11,226 nt of DNA from an uncultured Actinomyces sp. (GTDB taxonomy: Bacteria > Actinomycetota > Actinomycetes > Actinomycetales > Actinomycetaceae). The position numbers and the translations under genes are program-made. Positions within the stretch are counted from its first letter, which is position 1. Every line of letters starts with the position of its first letter. The notes below the pieces were generated by a model, which worked only from the letters and a program-made list of their open reading frames with translations, made no database searches and was not told the origin of the DNA. Shown here piece by piece: positions 1 through 6,700 of the stretch. The stretch lies in contig CALIEP010000111.1 in NCBI GenBank assembly GCA_938022345.1, positions 1 to 11,226 on the forward strand. Direction: 5' to 3'.

Positions 1-1
1 C

Positions 2-406
2 GAAGTCTTAGGGCGCCACCTCAAGTACAAGGTCACCGACATCCGAACCGTTCTCCCGAACGAAACAGAGAGCCTTAACAAGGTTGCCGGAAAAGACCTT
101 GCAACCCTGATCACCTGTACTCCATACGGCATCAACACTCACCGTCTTCTGGTTACCGGTGAGCGCATTCCCATGGATGATCAGCAAGTTGCTGCAGAAT
201 CGGCCAATGTTGAGCCCGCTGTCGTTCAGACCTGGATGATCGCTGTTGTCGTCGGCATTATCGCCGTGCTCATTGCGACCGCAGTCCTATGGTTCCTCGC
301 CCGTAAGAACCGCAAGAAGCGTGATGCTGAGGAAGGCGCTGCAACTTTTGGGTCCGCACTGAGCGGAAGCGGCGAAGAAACGGAGATCAACACTCCACAA
401 CGTTGA
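2..406 (+). CDS. Class C (pilus-type) sortase, C-terminal part, 5' end outside window
   Basis: Membrane-bound transpeptidase that would join pilin subunits or anchor surface proteins on the outer face of the membrane. The frame is open from base 2, giving a 134-residue C-terminal fragment. It contains TCTPYG at fragment residues 38-43 with the catalytic Cys39, followed by NTHRLLV with the catalytic Arg48; the catalytic His must lie upstream of the window. A hydrophobic helix at about 77-99 is followed by a basic stop-transfer stretch (RKNRKKR) and a short cytoplasmic tail. TLxTCTPYGxNTHRLLV plus a C-terminal membrane helix is typical of class C sortases, so pilin genes probably lie upstream (inference). 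The reading frame ends in TGA inside the 3' end of the convergent serine dehydratase gene, overlapping it by 20 bases. The Met at base 173 is internal and is not a separate small gene. Confidence 0.9.
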   Translation, partial: EVLGRHLKYKVTDIRTVLPNETESLNKVAGKDLATLITCTPYGINTHRLLVTGERIPMDDQQVAAESANVEPAVVQTWMIAVVVGIIAVLIATAVLWFLARKNRKKRDAEEGAATFGSALSGSGEETEINTPQR

Positions 407-2027
407 CGGCCAGACCGCCCGCTGAGGTCTCCTTGTACTTTGAGAGCATGTCGTTTCCTGTCTGACGCATTGTCTCAATGGCGACATCCAAGGACACGGT
501 GTGGCGGCCATCGCCCCACAGGGCCATGCGAGCAGCGTTAATTGCCTTAACAGCAGCAATCGCATTGCGCTCAATGCAGGGGATTTGAACAAGCCCGCCA
601 ACGGGATCACAGGTCAATCCCAGAGAATGCTCCATGGCGATCTCGGCAGCGTTCTCCACTTGCTGAGGGGTGCCGCCCAGAGCCTGAGCAAGCCCTGCAG
701 CCGCCATTGCCGAGGCCGAGCCGACCTCTCCCTGACAGCCGACCTCAGCACCGGCAATCGATGCGTTCGTCTTGATCAAAGCGCCAATCGCAGTCGCCGC
801 TAATAAGAACTCGTGAATCGATGCGCGACGGCAACTGGCCGACTCTGACGACTCATCCAGAGGAAGCTCTGAAATCCCAGCCAAATTCGAGGGGGAGAAG
901 TCAGGGAAACTTGCTCCGGCCTCGGGACAAAAAGCAACGAGGTAGCCCAACACTGCGGTGATCACGCCGGCTGCGCCATTGGTGGGTGCGGTGACGATCC
1001 TGTGCCCGGCCGCATTTTCTTCATTCACCGCCAGCGCGTAGAGGTTGACCCAATCCATGGCACGCAGGGGGTCTTGCATAACCCCGGCCCAGCCTCGGCG
1101 CTCACTCGCAGAAAAAGCCTTCTCGGCACGCGCGCGCAATTGTGCGGCCAAGGCGTTTGCGCGCCGAGGAACATCCAGTCCACCGGGCAAAATACCGGTG
1201 GAGGAAATCCCCGCCTCAATCGCGTGGAACATCGTGTGCGCGATCTGGTCGAGATAGGCATCCAAGGCCACCTCGGAACGCGCAGAAAGTTCGTTTGCGC
1301 GGACAACCTCGGCGATGGAAAGGCCTGAGCGCGCGCATTGCGCCAAAAGCTGTGCGGCCGTCGAGAAGGGATAGGGCGCGGGCGTACACATTCCCGTTGT
1401 CTCTTGTGCAGAGGCTAAGGATGCGATCTCGGGGTGTTCAGGATCGTTATTCGTCTGGGCCATGACGAAGCCGCCACCTACCGAATAGTAGGTGCGCTCG
1501 AGGACCAAGCTCTCGCCTGCGTAAGCGGTGATTGTGAGCGCGTTGACGTGGTAGCTCAGGACTGTGCGCGGAAGAAAACGGATATCAGACTCGATATCAA
1601 AAGGAATTTCCCGGCCACCCGCAAAAGGAAGACGGCCACTGGAAGCAATCTGGGGAATCAGACTTTCGACTGTCTCAATGGACACGGTTTCAGGGTCGTA
1701 TCCCGCTAATCCCAGTAGTACCGCACGGTCCGTGTTGTGACCTCGTCCGGTTGCGCCAAGGGAGCCAAAAAGGTCAATGGTTACGTGAGACAGATGTGAA
1801 TAATCGGGAAGCGTACACAGCTCTGTAGAGAAGGCAAGGCCCGCACGCATCGGACCGACCGTATGTGATGAAGAGGGGCCAATACCGATTGAAAACATAT
1901 CGAAAGCAGAGAGCGGGCGAGGGGCCTCGCTGGCGGGAACTTCACCGGCGACGATGGCTGCAGGTGTAGGGGTGCCTGCGCTGTACTGATCGGGAGAAGT
2001 GACATCAATCGACGGCTGAAGATCCAT
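387..2027 (-). CDS. sdaA: L-serine dehydratase (L-serine ammonia-lyase), single-chain, [4Fe-4S] type
   Basis: Cytoplasmic enzyme converting L-serine to pyruvate and ammonia. Numbering is from the Met at 2027. The beta domain begins with FDMFSIGIGPSSSHTVGP (about 42-59). The alpha domain has TAPTNGAAG (346-354) and KTNASIAGAEVGCQGEVG (419-436). Candidate cluster cysteines are C431 (VGCQGE), C473 (GLTCDPVGG) and C484 (QIPCIERNA). The protein ends in a cysteine, C546, matching the C-terminal cysteine that enters the active site as an intrinsic inhibitor in the Legionella enzyme (family knowledge). A Ser/Pro/Glu-rich insertion of roughly 25-35 residues lies at about 366-403, just before HEFLLAATAIG. 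An upstream in-frame ATG at 2078 would add 17 residues. I prefer 2027 because the extra stretch contains AGG and AGA codons, neither start has a good ribosome site, and a -10-like element sits 6 bases before 2027. The start is uncertain; the function is not. Confidence 0.93.
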   Translation of the reverse strand: MDLQPSIDVTSPDQYSAGTPTPAAIVAGEVPASEAPRPLSAFDMFSIGIGPSSSHTVGPMRAGLAFSTELCTLPDYSHLSHVTIDLFGSLGATGRGHNTDRAVLLGLAGYDPETVSIETVESLIPQIASSGRLPFAGGREIPFDIESDIRFLPRTVLSYHVNALTITAYAGESLVLERTYYSVGGGFVMAQTNNDPEHPEIASLASAQETTGMCTPAPYPFSTAAQLLAQCARSGLSIAEVVRANELSARSEVALDAYLDQIAHTMFHAIEAGISSTGILPGGLDVPRRANALAAQLRARAEKAFSASERRGWAGVMQDPLRAMDWVNLYALAVNEENAAGHRIVTAPTNGAAGVITAVLGYLVAFCPEAGASFPDFSPSNLAGISELPLDESSESASCRRASIHEFLLAATAIGALIKTNASIAGAEVGCQGEVGSASAMAAAGLAQALGGTPQQVENAAEIAMEHSLGLTCDPVGGLVQIPCIERNAIAAVKAINAARMALWGDGRHTVSLDVAIETMRQTGNDMLSKYKETSAGGLAVNVVEC

Positions 2028-2033
2028 GCCTCT

Positions 2034-2061
2034 ATTGTGCCTGAAAATAACTGGAGTTGAA
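2034..2061 (-). promoter_or_regulatory. Possible leaderless promoter of the serine dehydratase gene
   Basis: On the minus strand CACAAT (2039-2034) lies six bases before the ATG at 2027. A weak -35-like TTCAAC (2061-2056) sits 16 bases further upstream. That spacing would place transcription initiation at or next to the start codon, a leaderless arrangement common in actinobacteria. The -10 matches the TATAAT consensus at four of six positions and the -35 at about three, so this is only a candidate. It would not apply if translation starts at 2078. Confidence 0.3.
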
Positions 2062-2117
2062 TGACGGTGATCACTCATTCGCTTCGCTGCAATGAAGCGG
2101 TGTTTTCAGCGAAAAGC

Positions 2118-2130
2118 CCATCATTGATGG
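2118..2130. promoter_or_regulatory. Perfect 6-bp inverted repeat in the divergent sdaA/luxS region, possible operator
   Basis: CCATCA-T-TGATGG is a perfect inverted repeat around one central base. It lies between the two divergently transcribed genes, 70 bases before luxS. Its form and place fit a dimeric repressor or activator site, but no regulator is identifiable here and a 6-bp arm can arise by chance. Confidence 0.25.
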
Positions 2131-2187
2131 TGTTCTACGCAACGTGCGGCATCCGAGACTCGCCCGAGCATGCCACCTAAATCCCGA

Positions 2188-2193
2188 TAAACT
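2188..2193 (+). promoter_or_regulatory. Possible -10 element of a leaderless luxS transcript
   Basis: TAAACT fits TANNNT and is seven bases before the ATG at 2201. No Shine-Dalgarno sequence is visible in those seven bases (GGGTTTC), so initiation at the ATG itself is plausible. No convincing -35 hexamer lies 16-18 bases upstream. Confidence 0.3.
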
Positions 2194-2200
2194 GGGTTTC

Positions 2201-2683
2201 ATGAGTGAACGTATGAATGTTGAGTCCTTTAACCTCGACCACCGCACTGTCCTTGCTCCTTACGTCCGCGTCGCAGATCGGAAGACTCTTCCCGGCGGCG
2301 ATGTCCTCATCAAGTACGACGTCCGTTTTACCCAACCCAATAAGGCACACCTTGAGATGCCCACGGTTCACTCCATTGAGCACCTCAGCGCTGAACTGAT
2401 GCGCAACCACACCGATAAGCTCATCGACTTCGGTCCCATGGGTTGCCAGACCGGCTTCTATGCCCTCCTCTTGGGCGTTGAGACTGAGGAGTTTCTGCCC
2501 ATCTTGCAGGCAACTTTCGAAGATATCCTCAATGCCACCGAAGTTCCTGCTGCAAACGAGGTTCAGTGTGGCTGGGGTGCAAACCACTCCCTGGAAGGTG
2601 CGCAGGAAGCCGTTCGCGAGTTCCTGAATCATCGCGACAAGTGGCTGGTTGTTACCCAGGATGACGCCGCGGCAGCAAAGTAA
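2201..2683 (+). CDS. luxS: S-ribosylhomocysteine lyase LuxS (AI-2 synthesis)
   Basis: Cleaves S-ribosylhomocysteine to homocysteine and 4,5-dihydroxy-2,3-pentanedione, the precursor of the AI-2 signal, in the cytoplasm as a metal-dependent homodimer. The 160-residue protein has the usual family length. It opens with MNVESFNLDH (5-14) and carries the metal-binding HSIEH (57-61: His57, His61, with catalytic Glu60). The catalytic Cys82 is in GPMGCQTGFY and the third metal-ligand cysteine is Cys123 in VQCGWG. All key residues are present. The start at 2201 is chosen because family members begin only a few residues before NVESF. The in-frame ATG at 2144 would add 19 residues unlike any LuxS, and the ATG at 2213 is also possible. 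The gene is first in a cluster with the nucleosidase that makes its substrate. Confidence 0.95.
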   Translation: MSERMNVESFNLDHRTVLAPYVRVADRKTLPGGDVLIKYDVRFTQPNKAHLEMPTVHSIEHLSAELMRNHTDKLIDFGPMGCQTGFYALLLGVETEEFLPILQATFEDILNATEVPAANEVQCGWGANHSLEGAQEAVREFLNHRDKWLVVTQDDAAAAK

Positions 2684-2728
2684 TCATTCAGACCTGACGG
2701 CCCCCAGACACTTCTCAGAGAGGTACTC

Positions 2729-3493
2729 ATGTCCCTGACCTTGACCCCTTCGCGTCAGCTTCCCAAGGTCGACGCCTTCATTCAGTGCGCGATGGTGATG
2801 GAAGCCCAGCCCTTCTTGGACGCTCTTGTGCCTCTTCCCGGTTCTGATGCGGTTGAAACCCTAGTCGTGGGTGCCGATGGACATCACCAGCAGAGCTACG
2901 CCCTTGGCCAGCTCGAAGGTCACACCGTCGTCGTCATCACCTCGGGTATTGGCATTGCGAACGCGGCAGCAGCAGTGGCCCGAGGCCTGACCCTGGCTAC
3001 CCCGAAGATCGTGATCGCGGGTGGTACCGCGGGCGGTCTTGAGGGTGGAATCCAAGTGGGCGACATCGCGGGCGCGATCGCCACGATCTACAACGATGCC
3101 GACGCCACCGTCTTTGGCTACGAGCTCGGCCAGATTCCGCGTATGCCCGTCGACTACCACTCCTCGCAACGTGCGATCGACGCGCTCGCGGGCCTCAACG
3201 ATGCCCAACCGCACCACGTGCGTACCGGCCGCATCGTCACCGGCGACTCCTTCGCCTCGGAAAAGGTCGTTGCCCGAATCCGTGCAGGCTTCCCGGATGC
3301 GCTGGCTGTTGACATGGAAACCTGTGGCATGGCCCAGGTGTGCTGGTCCAACGGCGTGGATTGGATCTGCCTGCGTGCGATTTCGGATCTGACGGGAGAA
3401 GGTGCAGACGAGGACTTCCACATGAACGGTGAGAAGGCCGCATACCACTCCTTCGAGGCCATTTGCGCCTACCTCTCGCTTTTCTGCAAGTGA
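2729..3493 (+). CDS. mtn: 5'-methylthioadenosine/S-adenosylhomocysteine nucleosidase
   Basis: Hydrolyses S-adenosylhomocysteine to adenine and S-ribosylhomocysteine (the LuxS substrate) and methylthioadenosine to adenine and methylthioribose; also called pfs. The 254-residue protein has a phosphorylase/nucleosidase fold with AMVMEAQPF near the N-terminus (candidate catalytic Glu25), SGIGIANAA (72-80), GTAGGL (99-104), GDSF (172-175), DMETCGMAQVC (195-205, ribose-binding Glu197) and RAISD (216-220, catalytic Asp220). It is about 20 residues longer than the E. coli enzyme, mainly from an N-terminal extension and a loop around 36-53. A good ribosome site, AGAGAGG at 2717-2723, lies five bases before the ATG. 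It follows luxS by 45 bases with no terminator visible, so the two are probably co-transcribed and together detoxify S-adenosylhomocysteine and make AI-2. Confidence 0.94.
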   Translation: MSLTLTPSRQLPKVDAFIQCAMVMEAQPFLDALVPLPGSDAVETLVVGADGHHQQSYALGQLEGHTVVVITSGIGIANAAAAVARGLTLATPKIVIAGGTAGGLEGGIQVGDIAGAIATIYNDADATVFGYELGQIPRMPVDYHSSQRAIDALAGLNDAQPHHVRTGRIVTGDSFASEKVVARIRAGFPDALAVDMETCGMAQVCWSNGVDWICLRAISDLTGEGADEDFHMNGEKAAYHSFEAICAYLSLFCK

Positions 3494-3502
3494 GCTGATC
3501 CC

Positions 3503-3991
3503 GTGTCCTATCGCGTCCTGATGGTCTGTACCGGCAATATTTGCCGCTCGGTCATGGCCGAAGAAATCCTGCGTGAAGCTGCCGAACAGCGCGGGCTTGA
3601 TGTTGTTGTTGATTCAGCTGGGATCAGCGATGAGGAACATGGACACGGGATTGACTCTCGCGCTGCGCGAGCGCTGCGAGAGGGTGGGTATCGCGTCCCC
3701 TCGCACCGAGCCCGCCAAGTCGAGGTGGGGGAGCTTCAGCGTTGGGATCTGATTCTTGCGATGACCTCCTCTCACCTTCGCGCTCTCGAAAGGCTTGCAG
3801 GCGGGCCTGATCCGAAGATTCGCATGTTCCGTGAATTTGAGGTGGGCGGGGAAGAAACTAGTCGTAGGCTAGACCTCGATGTTCCCGACCCCTGGTACGG
3901 AGATTATTCTGATTTTGAGGCCACTCGTGAGACCATTGAGAACTGCACTCCAGCCATCATTGAGTACATCATGAGGAGCACAACTCGGTGA
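3503..3991 (+). CDS. Low-molecular-weight protein tyrosine phosphatase
   Basis: Cytoplasmic phosphatase of the LMW-PTP/arsenate-reductase fold, 162 residues. The P-loop CTGNICRS (C9-S16) near the N-terminus supplies the nucleophile Cys9 and phosphate-binding Arg15. DPWYGD at 129-134 supplies the general acid Asp129 and the aromatic residues typical of tyrosine phosphatases, which argues against an arsenate reductase. Start is GTG at 3503, nine bases after the nucleosidase stop, with only a weak ribosome site, so translational coupling is likely. Its stop overlaps the next gene's start as GTGA (3988-3991). In bacteria such enzymes act with tyrosine kinases in polysaccharide or surface control; no kinase is present here, and the substrate is unknown. 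Confidence 0.92.
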   Translation: MSYRVLMVCTGNICRSVMAEEILREAAEQRGLDVVVDSAGISDEEHGHGIDSRAARALREGGYRVPSHRARQVEVGELQRWDLILAMTSSHLRALERLAGGPDPKIRMFREFEVGGEETSRRLDLDVPDPWYGDYSDFEATRETIENCTPAIIEYIMRSTTR

Positions 3992-4836
3992 CGAAACGAA
4001 ACAAGCGCATAGGCGCGCTTGTCGCACTTTGCGTAGCGGCGGCCTCGACAATCGGGATAGCCGGCTGTACGGACACAACACCGCAAGAGCAGCCGCAAGA
4101 AACAGCTTCTGAGGCGCCTCGCGGAATCCCTTTGGACTACTCGGGTTTTGACCCGGAAAACATCATGTCTGATGCCGTGCTGGATGACTCGCGCGCTATG
4201 AATGACGAGCAGATTGCTGCTTTTATCAACGAAAAAGGGGAGGGCTGCCGCGCGGGACGGGTGAACGACCAGGATGTTCCGTGTCTCAAGGACTTCAAAG
4301 CCGTCACCGAGACTTTCCCCGCTGATGAGTATTGCCAATGGGGATACCAGGGCGGCGAAGAGGAAAACGCTGCGCAAATTATTGGTCAGTCGGCACGTTC
4401 ATGTGGAGTAAACCCGCAAGTTTTGTTGGTGACGCTGCAAAAAGAGCAGGGGCTGATCTACGCGTCGGGTGGAATGTTTCAGTGGTTTAGCTATCCCAGC
4501 GCGATGGGATATGCCTGCCCGGATAACTCGACCTGTGATCCGGATTATGCCGGTTTTCAACGGCAGGTTTATTATGCCGCACGCCAGTTTGCGATCTATC
4601 GAGTAAAGCCTGAGCGTTTCCGTTTCCGTGCGGGAGAAAGGGTCGAAGCCCGCTACGGTCCCGCCGAAGAATGCACCTCCGTTGAGATCACTCCAGCTAA
4701 TCGTGCAACCGCCAGTTTGTACAACTACACGCCCTATGTTCCCAACCAGGGGGCGCTTGCGGGGCACGGTAATGATTGCTCGGTTTATGGCAACGCGAAT
4801 GTTTATGGTTATATGCGTGCTTGGTTTGCCCAATGA
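3988..4836 (+). CDS. Lipoprotein with lysozyme-like domain, putative cell-wall hydrolase
   Basis: The protein has 282 residues. A signal peptide with a basic start and hydrophobic core ends in the lipobox IAGC, giving lipidated Cys27, so it should sit on the outer face of the membrane. A Gln/Glu/Pro/Thr linker runs to about residue 45. The rest matches an actinobacterial secreted family, often annotated hemagglutinin or hypothetical, with hallmarks such as FINEKGEGC, PCLKDF, ESAATII-like AAQII, CGVNPQVLLVTLQKEQGL (139-156), SAMGYACP, CDPDYAGFQRQVYYAARQ, RATASLYNYTPYVPN and AWF at the end. KEQGL resembles the ExG glutamate region of lysozyme-fold transglycosylases, so Glu153 is the candidate catalytic residue (inference). 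Eight further cysteines after Cys27 (87, 99, 116, 139, 177, 183, 229, 264) could form four disulfides. The GTG start overlaps the phosphatase stop, implying coupled translation. The enzymatic activity is unproven. Confidence 0.78.
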   Translation: MTKRNKRIGALVALCVAAASTIGIAGCTDTTPQEQPQETASEAPRGIPLDYSGFDPENIMSDAVLDDSRAMNDEQIAAFINEKGEGCRAGRVNDQDVPCLKDFKAVTETFPADEYCQWGYQGGEEENAAQIIGQSARSCGVNPQVLLVTLQKEQGLIYASGGMFQWFSYPSAMGYACPDNSTCDPDYAGFQRQVYYAARQFAIYRVKPERFRFRAGERVEARYGPAEECTSVEITPANRATASLYNYTPYVPNQGALAGHGNDCSVYGNANVYGYMRAWFAQ

Positions 4837-4866
4837 TGTTGAAATCCGGGCAATTGTAGGTGGTCG

Positions 4867-4886
4867 TGGTATACACTGAGCGCGCT
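4867..4886 (+). promoter_or_regulatory. Extended -10 promoter with overlapping 8-bp palindrome before the ROK gene
   Basis: TGG-TATACA (4867-4875) is an extended -10 element. It lies inside the 97-base gap after the lipoprotein gene and would start transcription near 4882, leaving a leader of about 50 bases. No -35 hexamer is well spaced, as expected for an extended -10. The perfect palindrome AGCGCGCT (4879-4886) covers the predicted start point and could be an operator; it is short enough to be chance. Confidence 0.4.
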
Positions 4887-4933
4887 GGATACGCCCGTGT
4901 CCAGGTGACGAAGAAGTTGCCAAGGGGTGCGCG

Positions 4934-5992
4934 ATGGAGCCATACGATATTCATAAGAAGACTGCTGACCCTCCGGGGCCACCGGTTCATATACCGCATT
5001 TCACACGCTCTGATGAGTGTGCTGTTGGAATTGCGCTGTTACCTGGAAGGGTTCATGCCGTTGTCATGGATCGCTCTGGGCGTGTGCGTGAAGAACGTGC
5101 GCGAATCGTTGTCAATAATGCGAATGCCATTCTTGCCACGATTAACACTCTCTGCAGAGAAATGGCAGAAAGCGTTCGTTCATATGGGGACATCAAGGGG
5201 ATTGGCCTATCCCTCGATGGGAAAGTGATCGATGGCCGAAGGTGTACGGTCGAAGAACTGGGATGGCTGGATTTTCCGCTCCTCGACGTGATTTCTGGTC
5301 AGGGCGGACTTCCGCTTTCTCTCATCAACAGTCTTGAAGGATTGGCAACCTACGAAGCCATATACGGTGTCGGACAGCGTATTGATAATTTCATGATCGT
5401 TCAGATCGCGGAAAACGTCTGTCACGTCGAAGTGAAGAATGGCGCTATTTGTGCTGATCCCGCTGGGGACTACCGAAGAATTGCTCACCTTCGTCTTGAG
5501 GGAAGCAATGGGGTATGTGCACAGGGGCATTTCGGATGCGCCAGCGGCTCGCTGGTTCCTTCGGCTGTTATTGGGCAGGCACGTGCCGCCCGTATGAGCG
5601 CTGGGGATCCCGACCAGCCACGTGATATCGAAGATTTGATTCGCATGGCACAGGGCGGCGATCTGGCCTGTCGAAAGGCGGTTCTGGGCTTCGTTCGCAA
5701 CCTTGCGATGTGTCTGGAGCAGCTCAGCGAAATGACCAAAATTGATCACATCGTTCTTGATGGAAGCGCGGTGCGGATTCTTTCCTCGGAATGGGCGGCC
5801 CTCTTTGAGGACGAGCTCTTTACTGTGGGCTCTCCGGGGGAAGTGCTTCCGGTAGTGATTCGGCGTGCCAGTGAGGATTCTCGCTGGGCGTGTGGGGCAG
5901 CAGCGCATCTGTTTGAGACCTGCGATCGCGGAAGACCAAAAGTGCCTGGGGGTGACTTAAGCGGGAGTTATGTACCACTCATTGCGGTGTAG
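4934..5992 (+). CDS. ROK-family protein lacking the DNA-binding domain and catalytic aspartate
   Basis: The protein has 352 residues and belongs to the ROK fold (repressors, ORF-encoded proteins and sugar kinases). VGIALLPGRVHAVVMDRSG (31-49) is the first nucleotide-binding strand pair, of the kind found in ROK repressors. IKGIGLSLDGKV (88-98) and WLDFPL (111-116) follow, then LINSLEGLATYEAIYG (130-145), where kinases have N-D and the base Asp is here Ser133. The zinc motif is degenerate: His185, then C195-A-Q197-G-H-F-G-C202-A-S instead of CxCGxxGCxE. IVLDGSAV (273-280) replaces the usual glycine-rich phosphate loop. Only about 25 residues precede the ROK domain, so there is no winged helix. 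A sugar kinase or a normal repressor is therefore unlikely; a sugar-sensing or scaffold role is possible, but no ligand can be named. The ATG has a good ribosome site, AAGGGG at 4922-4927. It ends in TAG. Confidence 0.8.
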   Translation: MEPYDIHKKTADPPGPPVHIPHFTRSDECAVGIALLPGRVHAVVMDRSGRVREERARIVVNNANAILATINTLCREMAESVRSYGDIKGIGLSLDGKVIDGRRCTVEELGWLDFPLLDVISGQGGLPLSLINSLEGLATYEAIYGVGQRIDNFMIVQIAENVCHVEVKNGAICADPAGDYRRIAHLRLEGSNGVCAQGHFGCASGSLVPSAVIGQARAARMSAGDPDQPRDIEDLIRMAQGGDLACRKAVLGFVRNLAMCLEQLSEMTKIDHIVLDGSAVRILSSEWAALFEDELFTVGSPGEVLPVVIRRASEDSRWACGAAAHLFETCDRGRPKVPGGDLSGSYVPLIAV

Positions 5993-6022
5993 CCGGCATC
6001 GATTGGAAAACACCGGTCGTTT

Positions 6023-6061
6023 AAAAAACGGGACTGCGAGCAGCGCGCAGTCCCGTATATT
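6023..6061. terminator. Bidirectional rho-independent terminator
   Basis: A perfect 11-bp stem (6028-6038 pairing with 6046-6056) encloses a seven-base loop, AGCAGCG. On the minus strand the hairpin is followed by a run of T from the six A at 6023-6028, a strong signal for the phosphoribosyltransferase operon. On the plus strand it is followed by ATATTTG, a weaker U-tract, ending the ROK transcript. It lies exactly between the two convergent stops. Confidence 0.9.
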
Positions 6062-6079
6062 TGTGTTCGAAGATGAGTG

Positions 6080-6628
6080 TTACTCAGCCTCGACCACGGG
6101 CAAGACCGACCAGGGGAAGTTGATCCACAGAGCGGTCTTGCGCCAGATGTAGTCCGGTTCGATGATCGAGACGGGCTTCTTGTAAATAACAACCGAGCGA
6201 GCGTCGACCTTTGCGTGAGTTTTGCCATCAAGGCTCAGCCCGTCTTCGTCGATCAGTTCCATGACCTTCTTCAGGGTCTTACCCGAGTCTGCGACATCGT
6301 CGACGACCAATACCTTCTTGCCGTCCAGAGCCGAAACATCCATCAGCGGAGGCAGAACTTGAGGTTCATCTAGGGTCTCACCCAGACCGGTATAGAACTC
6401 AAGGTTCATGGTTCCAATAGCCTTCACACCCATTGCGTAGGCAATTGCTCCTGCGGGGATCAGACCTCCGCGCGCAATTGCAACGATCAGGTCGGGCTTC
6501 CATCCGGAATTCACGATCTGCTGTGCCAGCTCGCGTGCGGCATCGCCGAACTCTTGCCAGGTCAGATTTTCGCGTTCTTCGCCAGTATTGGTCGTTGCGC
6601 CGTCATCGAATGGGGTGGAAGCAGACAT
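6080..6628 (-). CDS. Purine-type phosphoribosyltransferase (xanthine/guanine/hypoxanthine family)
   Basis: Cytoplasmic purine salvage enzyme that would transfer phosphoribose from PRPP to a 6-oxopurine base. The protein has 182 residues. AIARGGLIPAG (50-60) precedes the PRPP motif VLVVDDVADSGKT (106-118) with its paired Asp and the phosphate loop. PDYIWR (158-163) and WINFPW (168-173) form the base-binding C-terminal region seen in the xanthine-guanine group. GTMNLEFYTG (72-81) is the flexible-loop region. The exact base preference cannot be read from sequence, so no symbol is given. A ribosome site, AAGGAC (6640-6635), lies six bases before the ATG. It is 72 bases after the SprT-like gene on the same strand and ends at the strong terminator. 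Confidence 0.88.
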   Translation of the reverse strand: MSASTPFDDGATTNTGEERENLTWQEFGDAARELAQQIVNSGWKPDLIVAIARGGLIPAGAIAYAMGVKAIGTMNLEFYTGLGETLDEPQVLPPLMDVSALDGKKVLVVDDVADSGKTLKKVMELIDEDGLSLDGKTHAKVDARSVVIYKKPVSIIEPDYIWRKTALWINFPWSVLPVVEAE

Positions 6629-6700
6629 CTATACGTCCTTCAGCAAAAGTGATCGGGTGAATGGACATATGGTAACGCTCGTCAGTACGTTTACGCATCG

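Noticed and set aside
173..406. Separate 77-residue membrane protein starting at ATG 173
   Set aside because: The frame is open upstream to base 2 and carries the sortase TCTPYG and NTHRLLV motifs, so this is the sortase C-terminus.
2144..2200. Longer luxS start at ATG 2144
   Set aside because: It adds 19 residues not seen in LuxS proteins, which begin just before NVESF; it also covers the likely promoter.
3503..3991. Arsenate reductase instead of tyrosine phosphatase
   Set aside because: DPWYGD and the CTGNICRS P-loop fit LMW tyrosine phosphatases, and no arsenic-resistance gene is nearby.
5990..5992. Genome-wide reassignment of TAG to an amino acid
   Set aside because: The ROK gene ends in TAG shortly before a strong terminator, and reading on would place the hairpin inside coding sequence. 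So TAG appears to work as stop at least there, though partial suppression remains possible.
6629..6700. Promoter between the SprT-like gene and the phosphoribosyltransferase
   Set aside because: A TACCAT hexamer is present on the minus strand, but no -35 with proper spacing; not strong enough to list.
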